Assembly (NCBI RefSeq): GCF_034190915.1
Contig: NW_026947484.1
Span: 78,625,982-78,689,981, forward strand
From: Cavia porcellus
Taxonomy: Eukaryota; Chordata; Mammalia; Rodentia; Caviidae
DNA: 64,000 nt
Direction: 5' to 3'
The position numbers and the translations under genes are program-made. Under the pieces are notes generated by a model that saw nothing but the letters and a program-made list of their open reading frames with translations, made no database searches and had not been told where the DNA came from. Position 1 is the stretch's first letter, and each line of letters begins with the position of its first letter. Positions 50,211-61,244 of the stretch are shown piece by piece.

Positions 50211-51213
50211 AAAACTTCCTTTGAGAATAGCCCTGACTCAAGGCCAGAAGTTTTTTGAAGCTGTTGGTTTCAAGCAGGAACCTAAAGTGGTATCTGTCTA
50301 TGGCCTTTTGACCATTTCAGAAGTATAGAAATGTAATGGCCAATTCATTAGAACAAAACACCCCCCCCCATGAGTCTGCCTTTGTGAGCCCAGAGGAGAA
50401 GAGGCCACCCGCCCCCTAAGTGAGTCCACCATAGTGGGCCCAGAGGAGAAAAGGCCACGTCCCTCAGTGAACCTGCCTCCATGGGCCCAAAGGAGAAAAA
50501 GCTACACCACTGCAGACCCAGAGAAAGGGAGGCACACTTCTCAGTGAGCCAGCTGCTGAAACCCAGAGAAAATAAAGCCACATTTCCAGTGATCCCACCT
50601 CCACAGGCCCAGAGGAGAAGATACCATACCTCTGATCTCCAGATCTACCCACAGTAGATCTGGAGAAAGGCAAGTTATCTCCCATGGTGAGCCCATCACC
50701 ATGGGCCCAGAGAAGAGGACACCATGTCCCCCACACTGAGCCAGCCATTGTGAACCTAGAAAAACAATGCCCCCTGGTGGGCCCAGTCCACCACTGTGGT
50801 CCCGGAGGAGAGGCAATTGCACCCCCGTGGTTCCACCACCATGAGGGGAACATCAATGAACAAATGCTCCCACACCTCTCTGGTACCCCAGGAACCTCGA
50901 ATTAGTGGACAAAGCAGCAGGGTGCAATTTTAGACCTCCAGCCCAGAACAAGTCCAGAAGAAACAGGCACAAAAGAAATTAGAAGTCACACACCTGAATT
51001 TGTGAAATGATAGCAGCTGAAGTAAAGAGACAACTTCATGCTTACTTTGCATGCCTGTGTCTGGTAACCTGAGCATCTATTTAGAAGATAACAATGTGCA
51101 TTACAGTAACTATGGTTGATTTCCTACTGTCTTGTTTTTGAAATACAATATCATTCCCGTTGTTTTGTTTTGTTGTTTCTCTTTAAAATAAAATTTAAAA
51201 ACTTCTTTTGAGA
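50211..51213 (+). mobile_element. Composite VNTR plus L1-3'-like insert, with 16-bp TSD
   Basis: AAAACTTCCTTTGAGA (50211-50226) and AAAACTTCTTTTGAGA (51198-51213) flank a 971-bp insert. Aligning to the copy at 51645-52230 shows the host LTR is continuous if the insert is removed. The insert holds about 135 bp of unassigned sequence, a GC-rich tandem array (50362-50860), about 150 bp unassigned, then L1-3'-like sequence similar to 10016-10185, ending TTTAAAATAAAATTTAAAA. The layout recalls SVA/LAVA-type composite retroelements of primates, though the parts differ. Confidence 0.6.
50362..50860. repeat. GC-rich minisatellite, ~10 degenerate copies of ~47 bp
   Basis: The word GGGCCCAGAGGAGAA (with variants) recurs about ten times, usually followed by a GCCAC element and then GTGAGCCCACCACCATG-like sequence. 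Spacing is mostly 45-51 bp with one shorter unit. Preceded by a run of nine C at 50361-50369. The long reverse open frames across it result from the repeat lacking stops. Confidence 0.9.
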
Positions 51214-51347
51214 GGTATGTTCACTGACAACCCATTCAGGACCCTTCTGCCTCAGCTTTCTCTAGTCTCCAGTCCCCCATTCCTATTCTCCATTCCTTTT
51301 CTCCAATAAATTCTCTTATTCTTAAAAAAAAAGAATTAAGATGTGTT

Positions 51348-51640
51348 ATGTTAATGTTCTTATTCTCCCTGAGAAATGTGATAATTATATACTATGAACA
51401 TCACAAATAAAAAATTAAAAAAATAAAAATGATTTAGTATAATAATTAGCACAAAAATAGATGGAATGTATCTTTTTTATAAGTAGACATATATATCTTA
51501 TGTAATGCATGTATACATATATATTTTTCCTAGAATATATGTGTACACATTAATGTATAGAAAAATAACATGATAAAAATTTTCTTATTTGATAAAAGTA
51601 GGATGGGGCACAGTTGGTTATATTATAGACAGCTAAATTA
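51348..51640 (+). other. L1 3' remainder and AT-rich DNA
   Basis: After the right TSD, AT-rich sequence with AAATAAAAAATTAAAAAAATAAAAATG near 51405-51432 may be the end of the large L1. The rest is AT-rich with TATA words. Confidence 0.35.
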
Positions 51641-51644
51641 GATA

Positions 51645-52230
51645 AAAATATAGTAACCAATCAGACAGGGCTGGGTCCTTGAAGGAGTCAATGAAAAAGA
51701 TGAGAATTCATCAGGACTGTGACTGCAGGTGCATCTGAACATTAAAGTCACAATGGCTAGTTCTACATACTTTCTTAAGTCATGAATGGAGGTTTGAGAT
51801 TATTGGTATCACCCTTTTGAGATTTTTCGTTATCTCATTAGGGATGGGCTCTCCCACCTACTGAGAGTAAGACTAAGATCACTAAGACTAATATTAAAAC
51901 CACTGAGATTAAGACTTAGACCACTAAGACTAAAGACAAGACTATAGGTTATCAAGCAAGGTTAATGATGTCACTCACTAAACTTGTTAACATTAGATCA
52001 AAATTACCTAAGCAACTATACTTGCAATCTTAATGATCAAGCATAATTCTGACTCACATTGTATGCATCTCATGATTTTGCTCTATAAAACTTCCTTTGA
52101 GAGCTGGGCTCATTGATATTCCATTCAGACCCCGCCTGTCTCTCAGGAGCTATTCTTTTCCCCATTACTTTTCTCTAATAAGTTTTCTCACTCTAAACCT
52201 CTATTATTCCTTATAAATCATTCTTTGACT
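51645..52230 (+). mobile_element. LTR-like unit, second copy
   Basis: Matches 49795-50226 plus 51214-51325. It has an AACCAATCAG box at the left, repeated ACTAAGACTAAGA words (51862-51930), a TATA-like CTCTATAAAAC at about 52081 and AATAAG about 110 bp later, so it looks like U3-R of an LTR. Ends are not defined; family not recognised. Confidence 0.55.
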
Positions 52231-52339
52231 TCAGGGGACATGAATTTGGCATATTTGGTAATTGGCATTTCCCCTATATGAATTATATTCTCTGCAAAAA
52301 TTTTAATGTATAGAAATTTTACTTATAGATTTCAGAAGA

Positions 52340-52884
52340 AATGGGAAAATAAATAAAACTTTGTAATGGTCTACAAGGGAGGAAATAAATGTCAGAACAG
52401 AAATTAATGCAATTCAGAAAAAGAAAACAATACAAAGACTTAATGATCAAAGAGTTGGTTCTTTAAAAGAATAAATTGATAAACCCCTAGCCAGTCTTAT
52501 TTTTAAAAGGAAAGAAAAGGCTCAAATTCATGTAATGAGAAATAAAAAGGATGAAATCACTACAGATCCTCTGGAAATTTAGAAGATCACCAATACCTAC
52601 TTCAAAAATCTTTACTTGCATAGGATAGAAAACACAGAAGAATGGACAGATTCCTAGAAACATATGAATTACCAAACCTGAATAAAGAAGATATAAAAAT
52701 TCTGAATAACACAATATGGGTAATGAAATTGGAAATGTAACTAAAAGCTTACCAAAAAAAGAAAAATCCAGGTCCTCACAGATTCACAGCTGAATTCTAC
52801 CAGAAATTTGGAGAGGATTTAATATTAATACTCCTCAAACTCTTTAATGAAATTGAAAGGGAAGCAATGCTCCCTAACTCATTC
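52340..52884 (+). mobile_element. L1 ORF2 fragment, forward
   Basis: ACAATACAAAGACTTAATGATC, then AAGAGTTGGTTCTTTAAAAG and TCCAGGTCCTCACAGATTCACAGC, then TTTAATGAAATTGAAAGGG: the region just before and at the start of RT. Stops at CTAACTCATTC, exactly where sequence of opposite orientation begins. Confidence 0.85.
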
Positions 52885-53774
52885 AGCTGTAAATTCATCA
52901 GGGCCTGGGGTTATCTTTGTTGGTAAATTTTTAATTACATTTTCAATTTCATTAACTGATACTGTGTTACTTAGAATTTTTGTATGTTCTTAATTTAGTT
53001 TGGGTAATTTGTGTCTAGGAATCTATCCATTTCTATGTTTTCCATCTTATTAGAATATAGTTTCTCATAGTAGGTATTGATGAATTTCTGGATCTCTGTA
53101 GAATCCACTGATTTCCCCTTTCATTCCTAATTAAATTTTTGTTTTTCTTTCCTCTTTTTGATGAAGTTAGCTAATGATTTATCAATTTTATTTATTCTTT
53201 CAGAGAACCAACTTTTCAGTTCATTGATTCTTTATATTCTTAGGCTCAATTGCATTAATTTTTGCTCTTATCTTTAAAATTTCCTCCCTTATAAAAGTTT
53301 TGGATTTGATTTGTTGTTTTTCTAGAAGTTTGAAGTCCAACATTAGATTGTTTATTTGAGCTTGTTCTGTTTTCCTGATGTGAGTGTTCATTATAAATTC
53401 TAATATGTTGCACTGGCATTATCATTGAATTGTATATACTACTTAACTTCACTTTTAATTTCCCCTGTGACCCACTGGTTGTTCAGTAGGATGTTATTTA
53501 ATTTCATGTTTTAATGTATTTTTGTGGTTTTTTTCATTGATTTTCAGTTTCATTGCACAACGATCAGATAGTATGTATGGGATGATTTCAATTTTTCCAC
53601 ATTTACTTAAACATGTTTGTGGGCTAATCTATGGTATATTTTGTAGAATGTCCCATATGTAGCTGAGACAAACGTGTATTCTGTTTTGAGGAGTAGAACA
53701 CTCTAAACATCTAAGTTCCCCACTACAATTGTGTTAGTACTTACTAGGTTTTTCCTATTTATTAATATTTTTAT

Positions 53775-53865
53775 GGGGCTGGAGGTTTAGCTCAGCGGCA
53801 TAAGCACCTGCCTTGCAAGCAGGCAGTCGTGAGTTCGATCCCCGGTACCAATAAAAAGGAAAAAG

Positions 53866-53868
<3 letters not shown>
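53775..53868 (+). repeat. ID-type SINE (younger variant)
   Basis: GGGGCTGGAGGTTTAGCTCAG (A box), CCTGCCTTGCAAGCAGGCAG, B box GAGTTCGATCCC, then GGTACCAATAAAAAGGAAAA AGAC tail. Close to the copy at 61245. Confidence 0.93.
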
Positions 53869-53941
<73 letters not shown>

Positions 53942-53944
53942 TTT
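53869..53944. repeat. (AT)n then T-run
   Basis: About 28 AT units directly after the ID tail, followed by about 20 T. Perfectly self-complementary AT tract. Confidence 0.97.
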
Positions 53945-55639
53945 ATGTAACTTGGCGCACTGGTGTTTGGTGCATATATGTTTACGATTGTTATCTCTTT
54001 TTGAAGTTTTCCTTTAAGTACGTGGTGACCTTCTATGTCTCTTTTTATCAGTTTTTGCTTAAAGTTTACATGGTCTGCAAATAAAATAACTACCCCTGAT
54101 TTTTTTTGGGTTCCTGTGGAATGGAGAATTGTTTTCCATCCTTTGTATTTTAGTTTATGAATTTCTTTTTGAGTTAAATGTGTTTCTTTAATGTAGCAGG
54201 TTTGGGGATCCTATTTCTTGATCCATTCTGCCAGTCCTTTTCTCTTGATTTGTGAGTTTAGACCATTTAAGATGAAGGTTTTAACTGATATGTACTGGCT
54301 TATCTTTTACATGTCATTTTCCTGTTACTGGTTCTCTGTCTTTCTCCTCTATTTAATTGCCACCTTGCCTGGTGGCTTATTTCTGTTGATGTTCATGTGT
54401 TTGCAGTCTTTGATATCTCTTTCTAACATAGCATTCAGAGAATTCTTTAGAGCTGGTTTGGTGGCCACAAATTTCTTCAGTTAATCTTTGTAATGAAAGT
54501 ATCTTATGTCTTCACTGATTCTGAAAGTTTTGCAGGGTACATCAATGTGGATTGAAGACTGTTTTACATTAGGGCTTGAAGTACCTCATTCCAAGCTCTC
54601 CTTGATTTGAGGACTTGTGTTGAGAATGCTGTGATTCTGACAGGGTTTCCTTTATAAGCAATTTACTTCCTTTTAATATTGTGGTCTAGCTGCTTTTAAT
54701 ATTGTGGTCTTGCAATGAATTTCTAGAGTGTTTATTATTATGTGTCTTGGTATAGCTTATTTTGGTAATGGCTATTTGGAGTTCTATATGATTCATTTAT
54801 TTGCACATCAAATTCTTTATTCAGTTTTAGAAGCTTTTGCCATTATTTCTGGAAAGAGGTTTATTTTTATGTATTTTTCACTGTTTCTGGCTTTCTGACA
54901 CCAATCAATTTTGTTGTTCTCCTTTACTTCGTCTTGTAGCTGTTGGATTAATTTTTCATGGTCTTTTGCTACTTTTAGGATTTTTTTTCATGGTCACTAG
55001 CCACTAGAACTGACATTCTACCCTTGCTTTCATTCAATCTATTGTGAAATCTTTAAATGGAGGTTTCTAATCTCTAGACTTTTGTTTATATCTGTTTCAT
55101 GGAATCTCTTTCTTTCCTATGTTGGGTTTTCATGTTTTCCATTATTTCCCTGAGCTCTTCTATTTATTTTTTATTTGGCTGTTTTAATGTTGTTCATTTT
55201 AATTGTTATTTTTTTGCACCTTAGAAGTTATTTTTCTATAGCCTATTCCATTTGTTTTTTTTTTACTTAGGTTGCTATTATTTCAGAAAGTTTCAGTGGT
55301 TGGCTTCTTATTTTTTCTATTTTATTGTGCTCTATGCTTGTCCTGGTGGACTGGGGGTGTGGGGTTGCATTTTGCTTCTATATCTTGTCATTTTCTGTTT
55401 TCTACTTTTTGTATTGGTTTATGTGTTGATGCTTATAGTTTTTTATGGTAATAGCTTTATCCCTAGTATCAAGGTTTCCCTAAGAAATGGCTATTCCACA
55501 GGGATATATTCTAGAGGTAAGTGGCTCTTGTTCTTTGTGTCTATCCAAAGAACCTACCTTCCCAATGTGTTGAGGGTGAGAAGTTGTTATCTATTTGACT
55601 CAGCACCAGTCCTTTAATCCTGGCTTATGGTGATGGTAA

Positions 55640-56320
55640 TGATCCCTACAATCCATACAATGTTATAATGGTAATGATCCCATACAATCCATACAGTGTT
55701 GTCATACAGGAGAGAAAAACTGATTATAGCAGCTATAGTATCCTGACTAAAGTAGTATAGTTAACAATAGTCTCAAGCACAGCCTGGCTACTGACAAACT
55801 ATTAGCCTGATACATTTAATAACAGGAACAAATTCTACAGTTGTATAACAAAATTCAGTATATATCAGGAACCTGCATGCAATAATTTTCCCTTTATTGG
55901 AGTGATTTTACCTTGTTGTATGTGTATGTATTAAAGCAGCTCAAGGGGAAGATGAAGAGATGAGTGGGGTCCTACGTAGTAGTATCAAAGCTGGAGGGCA
56001 CAGGATGATCACTGAAGTTTTAGGCAACTGGAGAACAAAAGAGGGAAAGAATGGAAGAGGAAGCAGAGGAGTACTAAAATGAATGAGGCAGAAAAAAAAA
56101 AACAATGCTTATTCACACTAAAGTATCATAAAATTGAGCAAGATAGTGAAAGAGAAGACAAGTAGATGGAAAGGAGAGTAATAATTAAACCAAGTTTTAA
56201 AAAATATCTCAATCAGACAGAAAAAGGAAAACCAATCCAGCAAACATAGAAACATGAATGAAGTAAAATTCCTCCAGTGTTCACAGTTTTGTGGTAGGTC
56301 CAAGACTCATCTCAGAAATG
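55640..56320. other. Gene-free stretch, unassigned
   Basis: Near the left a 40-bp phrase (GGTAATGATCCC...ATCCATACA) is tandemly doubled at about 55634-55695. The rest is purine-rich without a recognised family. Confidence 0.4.
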
Positions 56321-56329
56321 TGTTGTGTA

Positions 56330-56715
56330 CTCCAGTTATCTTGATTACTTTTCTCTCACTGCTGGGACAAAACATCTGATACTCAAAGTAAAAGGAGTAA
56401 AGGTTTATTTAGCTCATAGTTTTTATGGAGGTTTCCATCCATACTCAGCTAGCTCCAAAGCAGATTGGCTCATAGCAGAGGAACAACAGTTCATGGAAGC
56501 AGAAGACAGCAAAAGCAACAAGAGCAAAAGGAAGGAACATGAAATAAGACTCTTGCATCCCTTATAGTAAATGTAGGCCACTCACCCTAGGGTGAGTATA
56601 GTACTCATACCCTTAATCCCAGCACTGGACCATGAATCAATCACACATTCTAGAACCCTGTCCCCATGACTACATGAGGCTTTGGGGGACATCTATATAC
56701 AAACCATTACACCAG
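56330..56715 (-). mobile_element. Antisense MaLR-type LTR
   Basis: AGGAGTAAAGGTTTATTTAGCTC then GGAGGTTTCCATCCATACTCAG is the reversed MaLR 3' end; it continues to CATGAGGCTTTGGGGGACATC. Related to the 4957-5403 copy (both have the GAGGCTTTGGGG segment near the right edge). Confidence 0.75.
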
Positions 56716-57160
56716 CCAATTTTTCAGTGGGATTTGAGCTGGGTACAGTGTGGATCCTGGCCTCTGGATGTGGGGGCCGGGTTGGCATTCTGTTGCTGGG
56801 TTTCTCCCCAGCCCTTTGACATATATAAATTTTCTTAAATGGAAAGATTGGCTACCCCATCTACCTACTTCTCTTCTGCCTGTCTTTGTGCCAAAGCTGG
56901 TTCACCTGACTTAGCAACTGCTGGTGTGTTACCACGCTCACATCTTAGGGGCAACGCCCCAAGGGCTGCTTCAGTTGGTTGCATTCTTCTGCCACTGCTG
57001 CTACAATGGATGCCTTCCTGGGTTTCCAAGGTTCCCTAACTGGGGTGGTCCAGGCCACATGCATGCCACTACTGCTGCTGCCCCCACAAATACCTTACTG
57101 GGTTAGCAGAGATCCCTACCTCTAATATCCAATTTCAAAGGGGCCTAGACCTTTTCTGTC
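56716..57160. other. GC-richer stretch, possibly antisense L1 5' region
   Basis: GC-richer than its surroundings, with CTGCTGCT phrases, following the reversed L1 ORF1 side once the LTR is removed. Assignment is positional only. Confidence 0.3.
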
Positions 57161-58920
57161 TTGATTAATTTGCAGTACTATAAAGATAGAAGTTAAATAC
57201 TTGAGGTTTGATGAGATGCAAATTATTCCTAATAGAAATACAAAATGTTGTTGGATAAAGGTTCAATGGATATCACCTCGTGAATATTGATGAGTTTTGT
57301 ATATACAAGCAACTTTTTTGTAGTTTTCTGTAATAAAACATCTGTATGACAACAAATACAACTCTCATATTTTTCTTTGAGGGGAAAGTGTTTTTCATAT
57401 ATGCAAACTTCACATGTTAATAAGTTTCATGTTTTCCTTTTGTTATTTTGTCTTTTGTTAGTGAGACCCCAGCTGAAAACTTTAAAGAGTACAGTGAAAA
57501 TTATATTTTCCTCCCTTACAACAAGGTATGTCTAGAGGCAGGATGGATATCCGGCCACAGTTATTTCTCCAGTGGCGTGTTTTACTAAAGTAACACATCC
57601 CATTTGGTCTTTGCTCCTTTTCTCATAGCCTCCTGAACTTACTTTTGGGTGCTGTCATCAGAGATCCAGTCTCTAGCTGATACGGAGCATACTGGTTCTT
57701 CTTCACGTCCACCACACAGCCTTTGGGGCCCCTTACAGTCATTCTAACTGCTATCTGACACCCTTGGAACATTGCAGAACACTGAACTTGTGGTACCAAA
57801 TTAGGTCCCTTTTCCTAAATATACCATTACGTCTGTACTGTAATAACCAGTTCTCCCACATGAGGCTTCCTCTGAGATACCTGAAATCTCCCTCAAACAT
57901 ACCCTAGAACTTGAGGCACAAGTTTCCGATCCTCAGAGCTCATGTTTCCTGAGATTTTGTGTTTCCTTTCAGCCTACCTGCTAAGAAGTTTCAACTCAGA
58001 AGATGGAATGATGATTCCCTTCTCAAAAATCAACAGCAGTTACTCATCCCCATTCAATTCATTACATCCTCTCAAGTCATCCCTACCTAGCCCAGATGAA
58101 AGTTTCTGTTGGAAAAAACCATAATATTCCCCAAAGGTCCTTGGTTAGAATGGATCTTATTAAAACAGACCAATTAATAAGAGAAAAGCATTTGATTTAT
58201 CAACAGTTGTAATTCATACATATGAAGTATATATACAAGACAGAGTTTTCAAATAGTTCTTAGGGAGGTGGCATTGAATTCAAACTGAAGAAATATCTTA
58301 AAGAGCAACAAATTTTTAGAGACATAAAAGACAAAGGAAAAGGAGTGTGTGTTCCCTATAAGCAGCTACTTGAGAAAAAGCAAGTAACTAATAGTGGCTT
58401 GTGAAGTTTATCATTGTGGATTCCTCTGGTACCATCACCAAGGGATAAAGCTGTCTTCAGAGGTTAATGTTTTTCTGGCTGGTAGTGATAGGGAAAAGAT
58501 ACCTTTCACCTTTGTAAAGCTGTATCTTGTTTTTAGGTAAACAGAGAAAGTTTGCCTGCATGTACTTCTTAATTGTCTTCGGCTCAATAAACTTTCATAT
58601 TTTAGAGGCATATTTTGGTCTCTCATATTATCATCCTCTGTATGGCAGAAAGTCTCTCTTAAATTATTGCGTATTTCTTTAATTGGCACAAGCAATTTTC
58701 TGAGTCTGCTAAGGCCCACCCTCAATCTCTTTGATTTTTACAAGGAAAAGTAAATAGAAAGTTAAAAAGAATAATGAAAATTCACTTAGGTCCAACATCT
58801 GTCAACATTTTGTTCCATTTGACTTCAGGACTGTTGTTCCCTGTGTGCCCACCAAAATGGTGTTGTGCCTTCTTGCCCGCAGATATGACCTATGCTTTGA
58901 AATTTATTTTTTAAAACCTG
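57161..58920. other. Gene-free stretch
   Basis: No supported gene or repeat; an antisense 96-codon open frame at 58435-58725 has no domain. Confidence 0.4.
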
Positions 58921-58927
58921 AGGTATT

Positions 58928-59010
58928 GCCAGGGATTTAGCTTAGTGGCATAAGTGCCTGCCTGGCAAGCGTTAGGTCATGAATTTGATCTCCAGTACAA
59001 AAAAAAAAAA
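58928..59010 (+). repeat. ID-type SINE (older variant) with TSD
   Basis: GCCAGGGATTTAGCTTAGTGG, GCCTGCCTGGCAAGC, a degenerate B box GAATTTGATCTCC and an A tail. GAGGTATT is repeated at 58920-58927 and 59011-59018. Confidence 0.92.
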
Positions 59011-59730
59011 GAGGTATTATCTTTTGACATACAACAAATAGCCAATTTCTGAGCAAATTTTGGTGCCCATTAATATTCATTCCTAAATTAATCATTTGCT
59101 TTTGTCAATAAAAGAATGGAAAAAAGAAAAAGAAAATAGCCTCCTCTAAAAATTAAAATCTATTTAAATCTGATAGCTGTAACTTTAAGATCTTATTTTG
59201 GAGCTCCAGGTTAAGAATTTTACTCCATTAATGATCCCCACTATTCACCGTTTCCCTGGGCACTTGGCCTTAGTCCCAGCAGTTTAAAAAACATAGGAGA
59301 AAGAGGAGTCATCAAGAAGAAGATGACACTGGGGAATATTTTAATTATTATTCAGCTCTCTGTAAGCATAACCCCTTCCAAATGGTAAGGGGATCCAAAT
59401 GATAGGGACTCATCAATCATTACTAAAACTAGCAGGTAAAAGTTTTGTGATAGACAGTCACAGTCTCATAAAACATCCGACTATTTAAAAAAGAAGCACA
59501 TATAGCTTTAAAATTGACAGGGCAGATCCTCAGCTAAGTGATCAAAGTCAACATCATCAGTATTAGGACAAATTGCAAGTGGGTGCTTCCTAAGACTCCT
59601 AAGGCTTAGAACCACCTCTGCCCAAAATGGGCCCAAAATGCAAACTGAATGTTATCAGGCAAACCCAAATTGAAGGACATTCTAGAATAACTAGTTCATG
59701 CTTTTCAAAACTTCCAAGGTAAAGACTAGC
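59011..59730. other. Gene-free stretch
   Basis: AT-rich, unique-looking; nothing recognised. Confidence 0.45.
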
Positions 59731-59731
59731 A

Positions 59732-59909
59732 GGCTGGGCATGGGGCACATACATATAATCCAGCTACTTGGCAGGTTGAGGAAGAAGGATCACAAGTTTG
59801 AGGCCAGGTTGGGTACCTCAGTGATACGCTGCCTCCAAATAAAAGAACAATGTGCTAGTATATAGCTTGGCGGTCCCCGTTTCAGTCCTCAGTACAAACA
59901 AACAAACAT
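59732..59909 (+). repeat. B1+ID dimeric SINE
   Basis: Left part is B1-like: GGCTGGGCATGGGGCACATA, TAATCCAGCTACTTGG, TTTGAGGCCAGGTTGGG. After a short A-rich linker the right part is ID-like: GTATATAGCTTGGCGGTCCC and TTTCAGTCCTCAGTAC, then a CAAACAAA tail. Such fusions are known in several rodent families. Confidence 0.7.
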
Positions 59910-59959
59910 ATTGATGCATACATGCAGAAGAAATGTTCTAGATTAAACGAGAAGCAAGA

Positions 59960-60250
59960 GACTGCTATGGTCTTAATGTTTTTGTATCCCCAAAATCGTT
60001 ATGTTAAAATCTTTGCTCCTTGTTCCCCATTTCCATGGTAGGATCTTTGAAAGTAATAGGGGTAAAATCCTCATGTATGAGATTACGGCCTGTATAAAAT
60101 AGAGCCAAAAGGTATCTTCATATCCCTTCCTTATGATAAGGAAGGGATAAAGAAATAGGCCTTTCTTAGACACAATTTTCCACACCTTAATTTCAAACTT
60201 CCTGGCTTCTGGAACTATGAGAAATTTGTTGCTTATAAGCCACCCAGCCT
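59960..60250 (+). mobile_element. Ancient LTR-like repeat
   Basis: CTATGGTCTTAATGTTTTTGTATCCCC, GTTATGTTAAAATCTTTGCT and GGAACTATGAGAAATTTGTTGCTTATAAGCCACCC in the order of an old mammalian LTR. Confidence 0.6.
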
Positions 60251-60660
60251 AGAGCACCTGGGATTCAGAAAAAGATCTTGCATCACAGAAAAAGCCTTAA
60301 AGGACACTCTAAGAAATTAAAATATGCACTATACATGTAGATTACAAAATAGTATTTTATTCACATTTAATTTCTTAATATTGAGAATTACCTTATGGCC
60401 ATGAGAAAGTGCTCGTTATCTAAGGAAAGACCCAAAAATATTCAGGAATAAAGCCACATTGTCTCCTCAACTAACTGTGAAATGATTCAAAAGTATGCAC
60501 ATGTACCTACGTACAAAAATCAATGTAGATAAAGAATAAGACAGCAAGCAGAGCTAGCATGAATAATTACTGAATCTGAGTGAAGGAAGGATACATGAAC
60601 AATTCCTGCAACTGTTCTTTAAGCTTAAAAATTATGAATCCCTCCCCCATACAGCTGGGG
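60251..60660. other. Gene-free stretch
   Basis: AT-rich; nothing recognised. Confidence 0.45.
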
Positions 60661-60661
60661 T

Positions 60662-60662
<1 letters not shown>

Positions 60663-60711
<49 letters not shown>
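60663..60711. repeat. (GT)n microsatellite
   Basis: About 24 GT units without interruption. Confidence 0.97.
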
Positions 60712-60714
<3 letters not shown>

Positions 60715-61230
60715 CCTTTCACTTCCTTTGTTCTCTGCTCTGAAATTCTGGTGGGTGGAGAACAGATTCTAGACAAGAGAAACTTTAACTAAAATTTTCA
60801 CATTCAACAGGAGTTGTTGAACCACCATAAGGTAGAGCTTTTCTCTTTGGGTTTCTGGTTTTAAAAAATCTGTATGAATGTGAATTCAGTCTCAAAGATT
60901 CTAGGATTCCAAGACAGATTGCCAAAGGAGAAAGGCCTGGATATTTTTACTCTTTCTTAAAATTTTGCTACCTTCACTTTCAGATGCAGGCTTTAACACC
61001 AGCCTCTACCCATATTCCCAGCTGCCTCTGCAACTCCAGAGCAGAATCAGTCAACTGGTCTCCAGTTTCTCCTCTCAAGTCAAACCTGTCAGAGAAATGC
61101 AGCTTACTTTACAGGCAGTAAGAGGACCAACTGTTTATTAGTTGGGCAAGATATATCAGAATCTCCAGGACTTTGGCTGCTGCTGTTTGGTGAACCAAAG
61201 AGAAGCAGGAGATGGCAGTAATTTTTGTTA
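60712..61230. other. Gene-free stretch
   Basis: No gene, RNA or repeat recognised. Confidence 0.45.
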
Positions 61231-61244
61231 GTTGTAGCTACAAA

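Larger units (their letters stand above)
49659..51347 (+). mobile_element. Nested retrocopy containing an LTR, with 18-bp TSD
   Basis: AAAGAATTAAGATATGTT (49659-49676) recurs as AAAGAATTAAGATGTGTT (51330-51347), one mismatch. Between them lies an element whose body from about 49795 matches the LTR-like unit at 51645-52230 (GACAGGGCTGGG..., TAAAGTCACAATGGCTA, GCTCTATAAAACTTCCTTTG). It ends AATAAATTCTCTTATTCTT plus nine A. A long TSD with an A tail about 13 bases after an AATAAA is the pattern of L1-driven insertion of a polyadenylated transcript, here one ending in an LTR. It interrupts the 3' region of the large L1. Confidence 0.65.
52885..55620 (-). mobile_element. L1 ORF1-ORF2 5' half, reverse
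   Basis: Reverse complement of L1 from the RT start (AGCTGTAAATTCATCAGGGCC) back through the endonuclease (GTGACCCACTGGTTGTTCAGTAGG, CATTGCACAACGATCAGATAG, TTGATCCATTCTGCCAGTCC) to ORF1-like sequence beyond about 54600. An ID SINE with an AT microsatellite sits inside at 53775. Many stops on the coding strand. Confidence 0.85.

Noticed and set aside
50464..50856. 130-codon reverse frame rich in Trp, Gly and Ser
   Set aside because: It runs across the minisatellite; repeat units lack stops in that frame, and no domain is present.
53775..53860. tRNA-like gene at the ID element
   Set aside because: It has A and B boxes but no cloverleaf acceptor pairing and carries an A-rich tail: a SINE, not a tRNA gene.
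52340..55620. Twin-priming 5' inversion of one L1
   Set aside because: The two arms overlap in consensus position and the inverted arm is not on the 5' side, so the twin-priming model does not fit.
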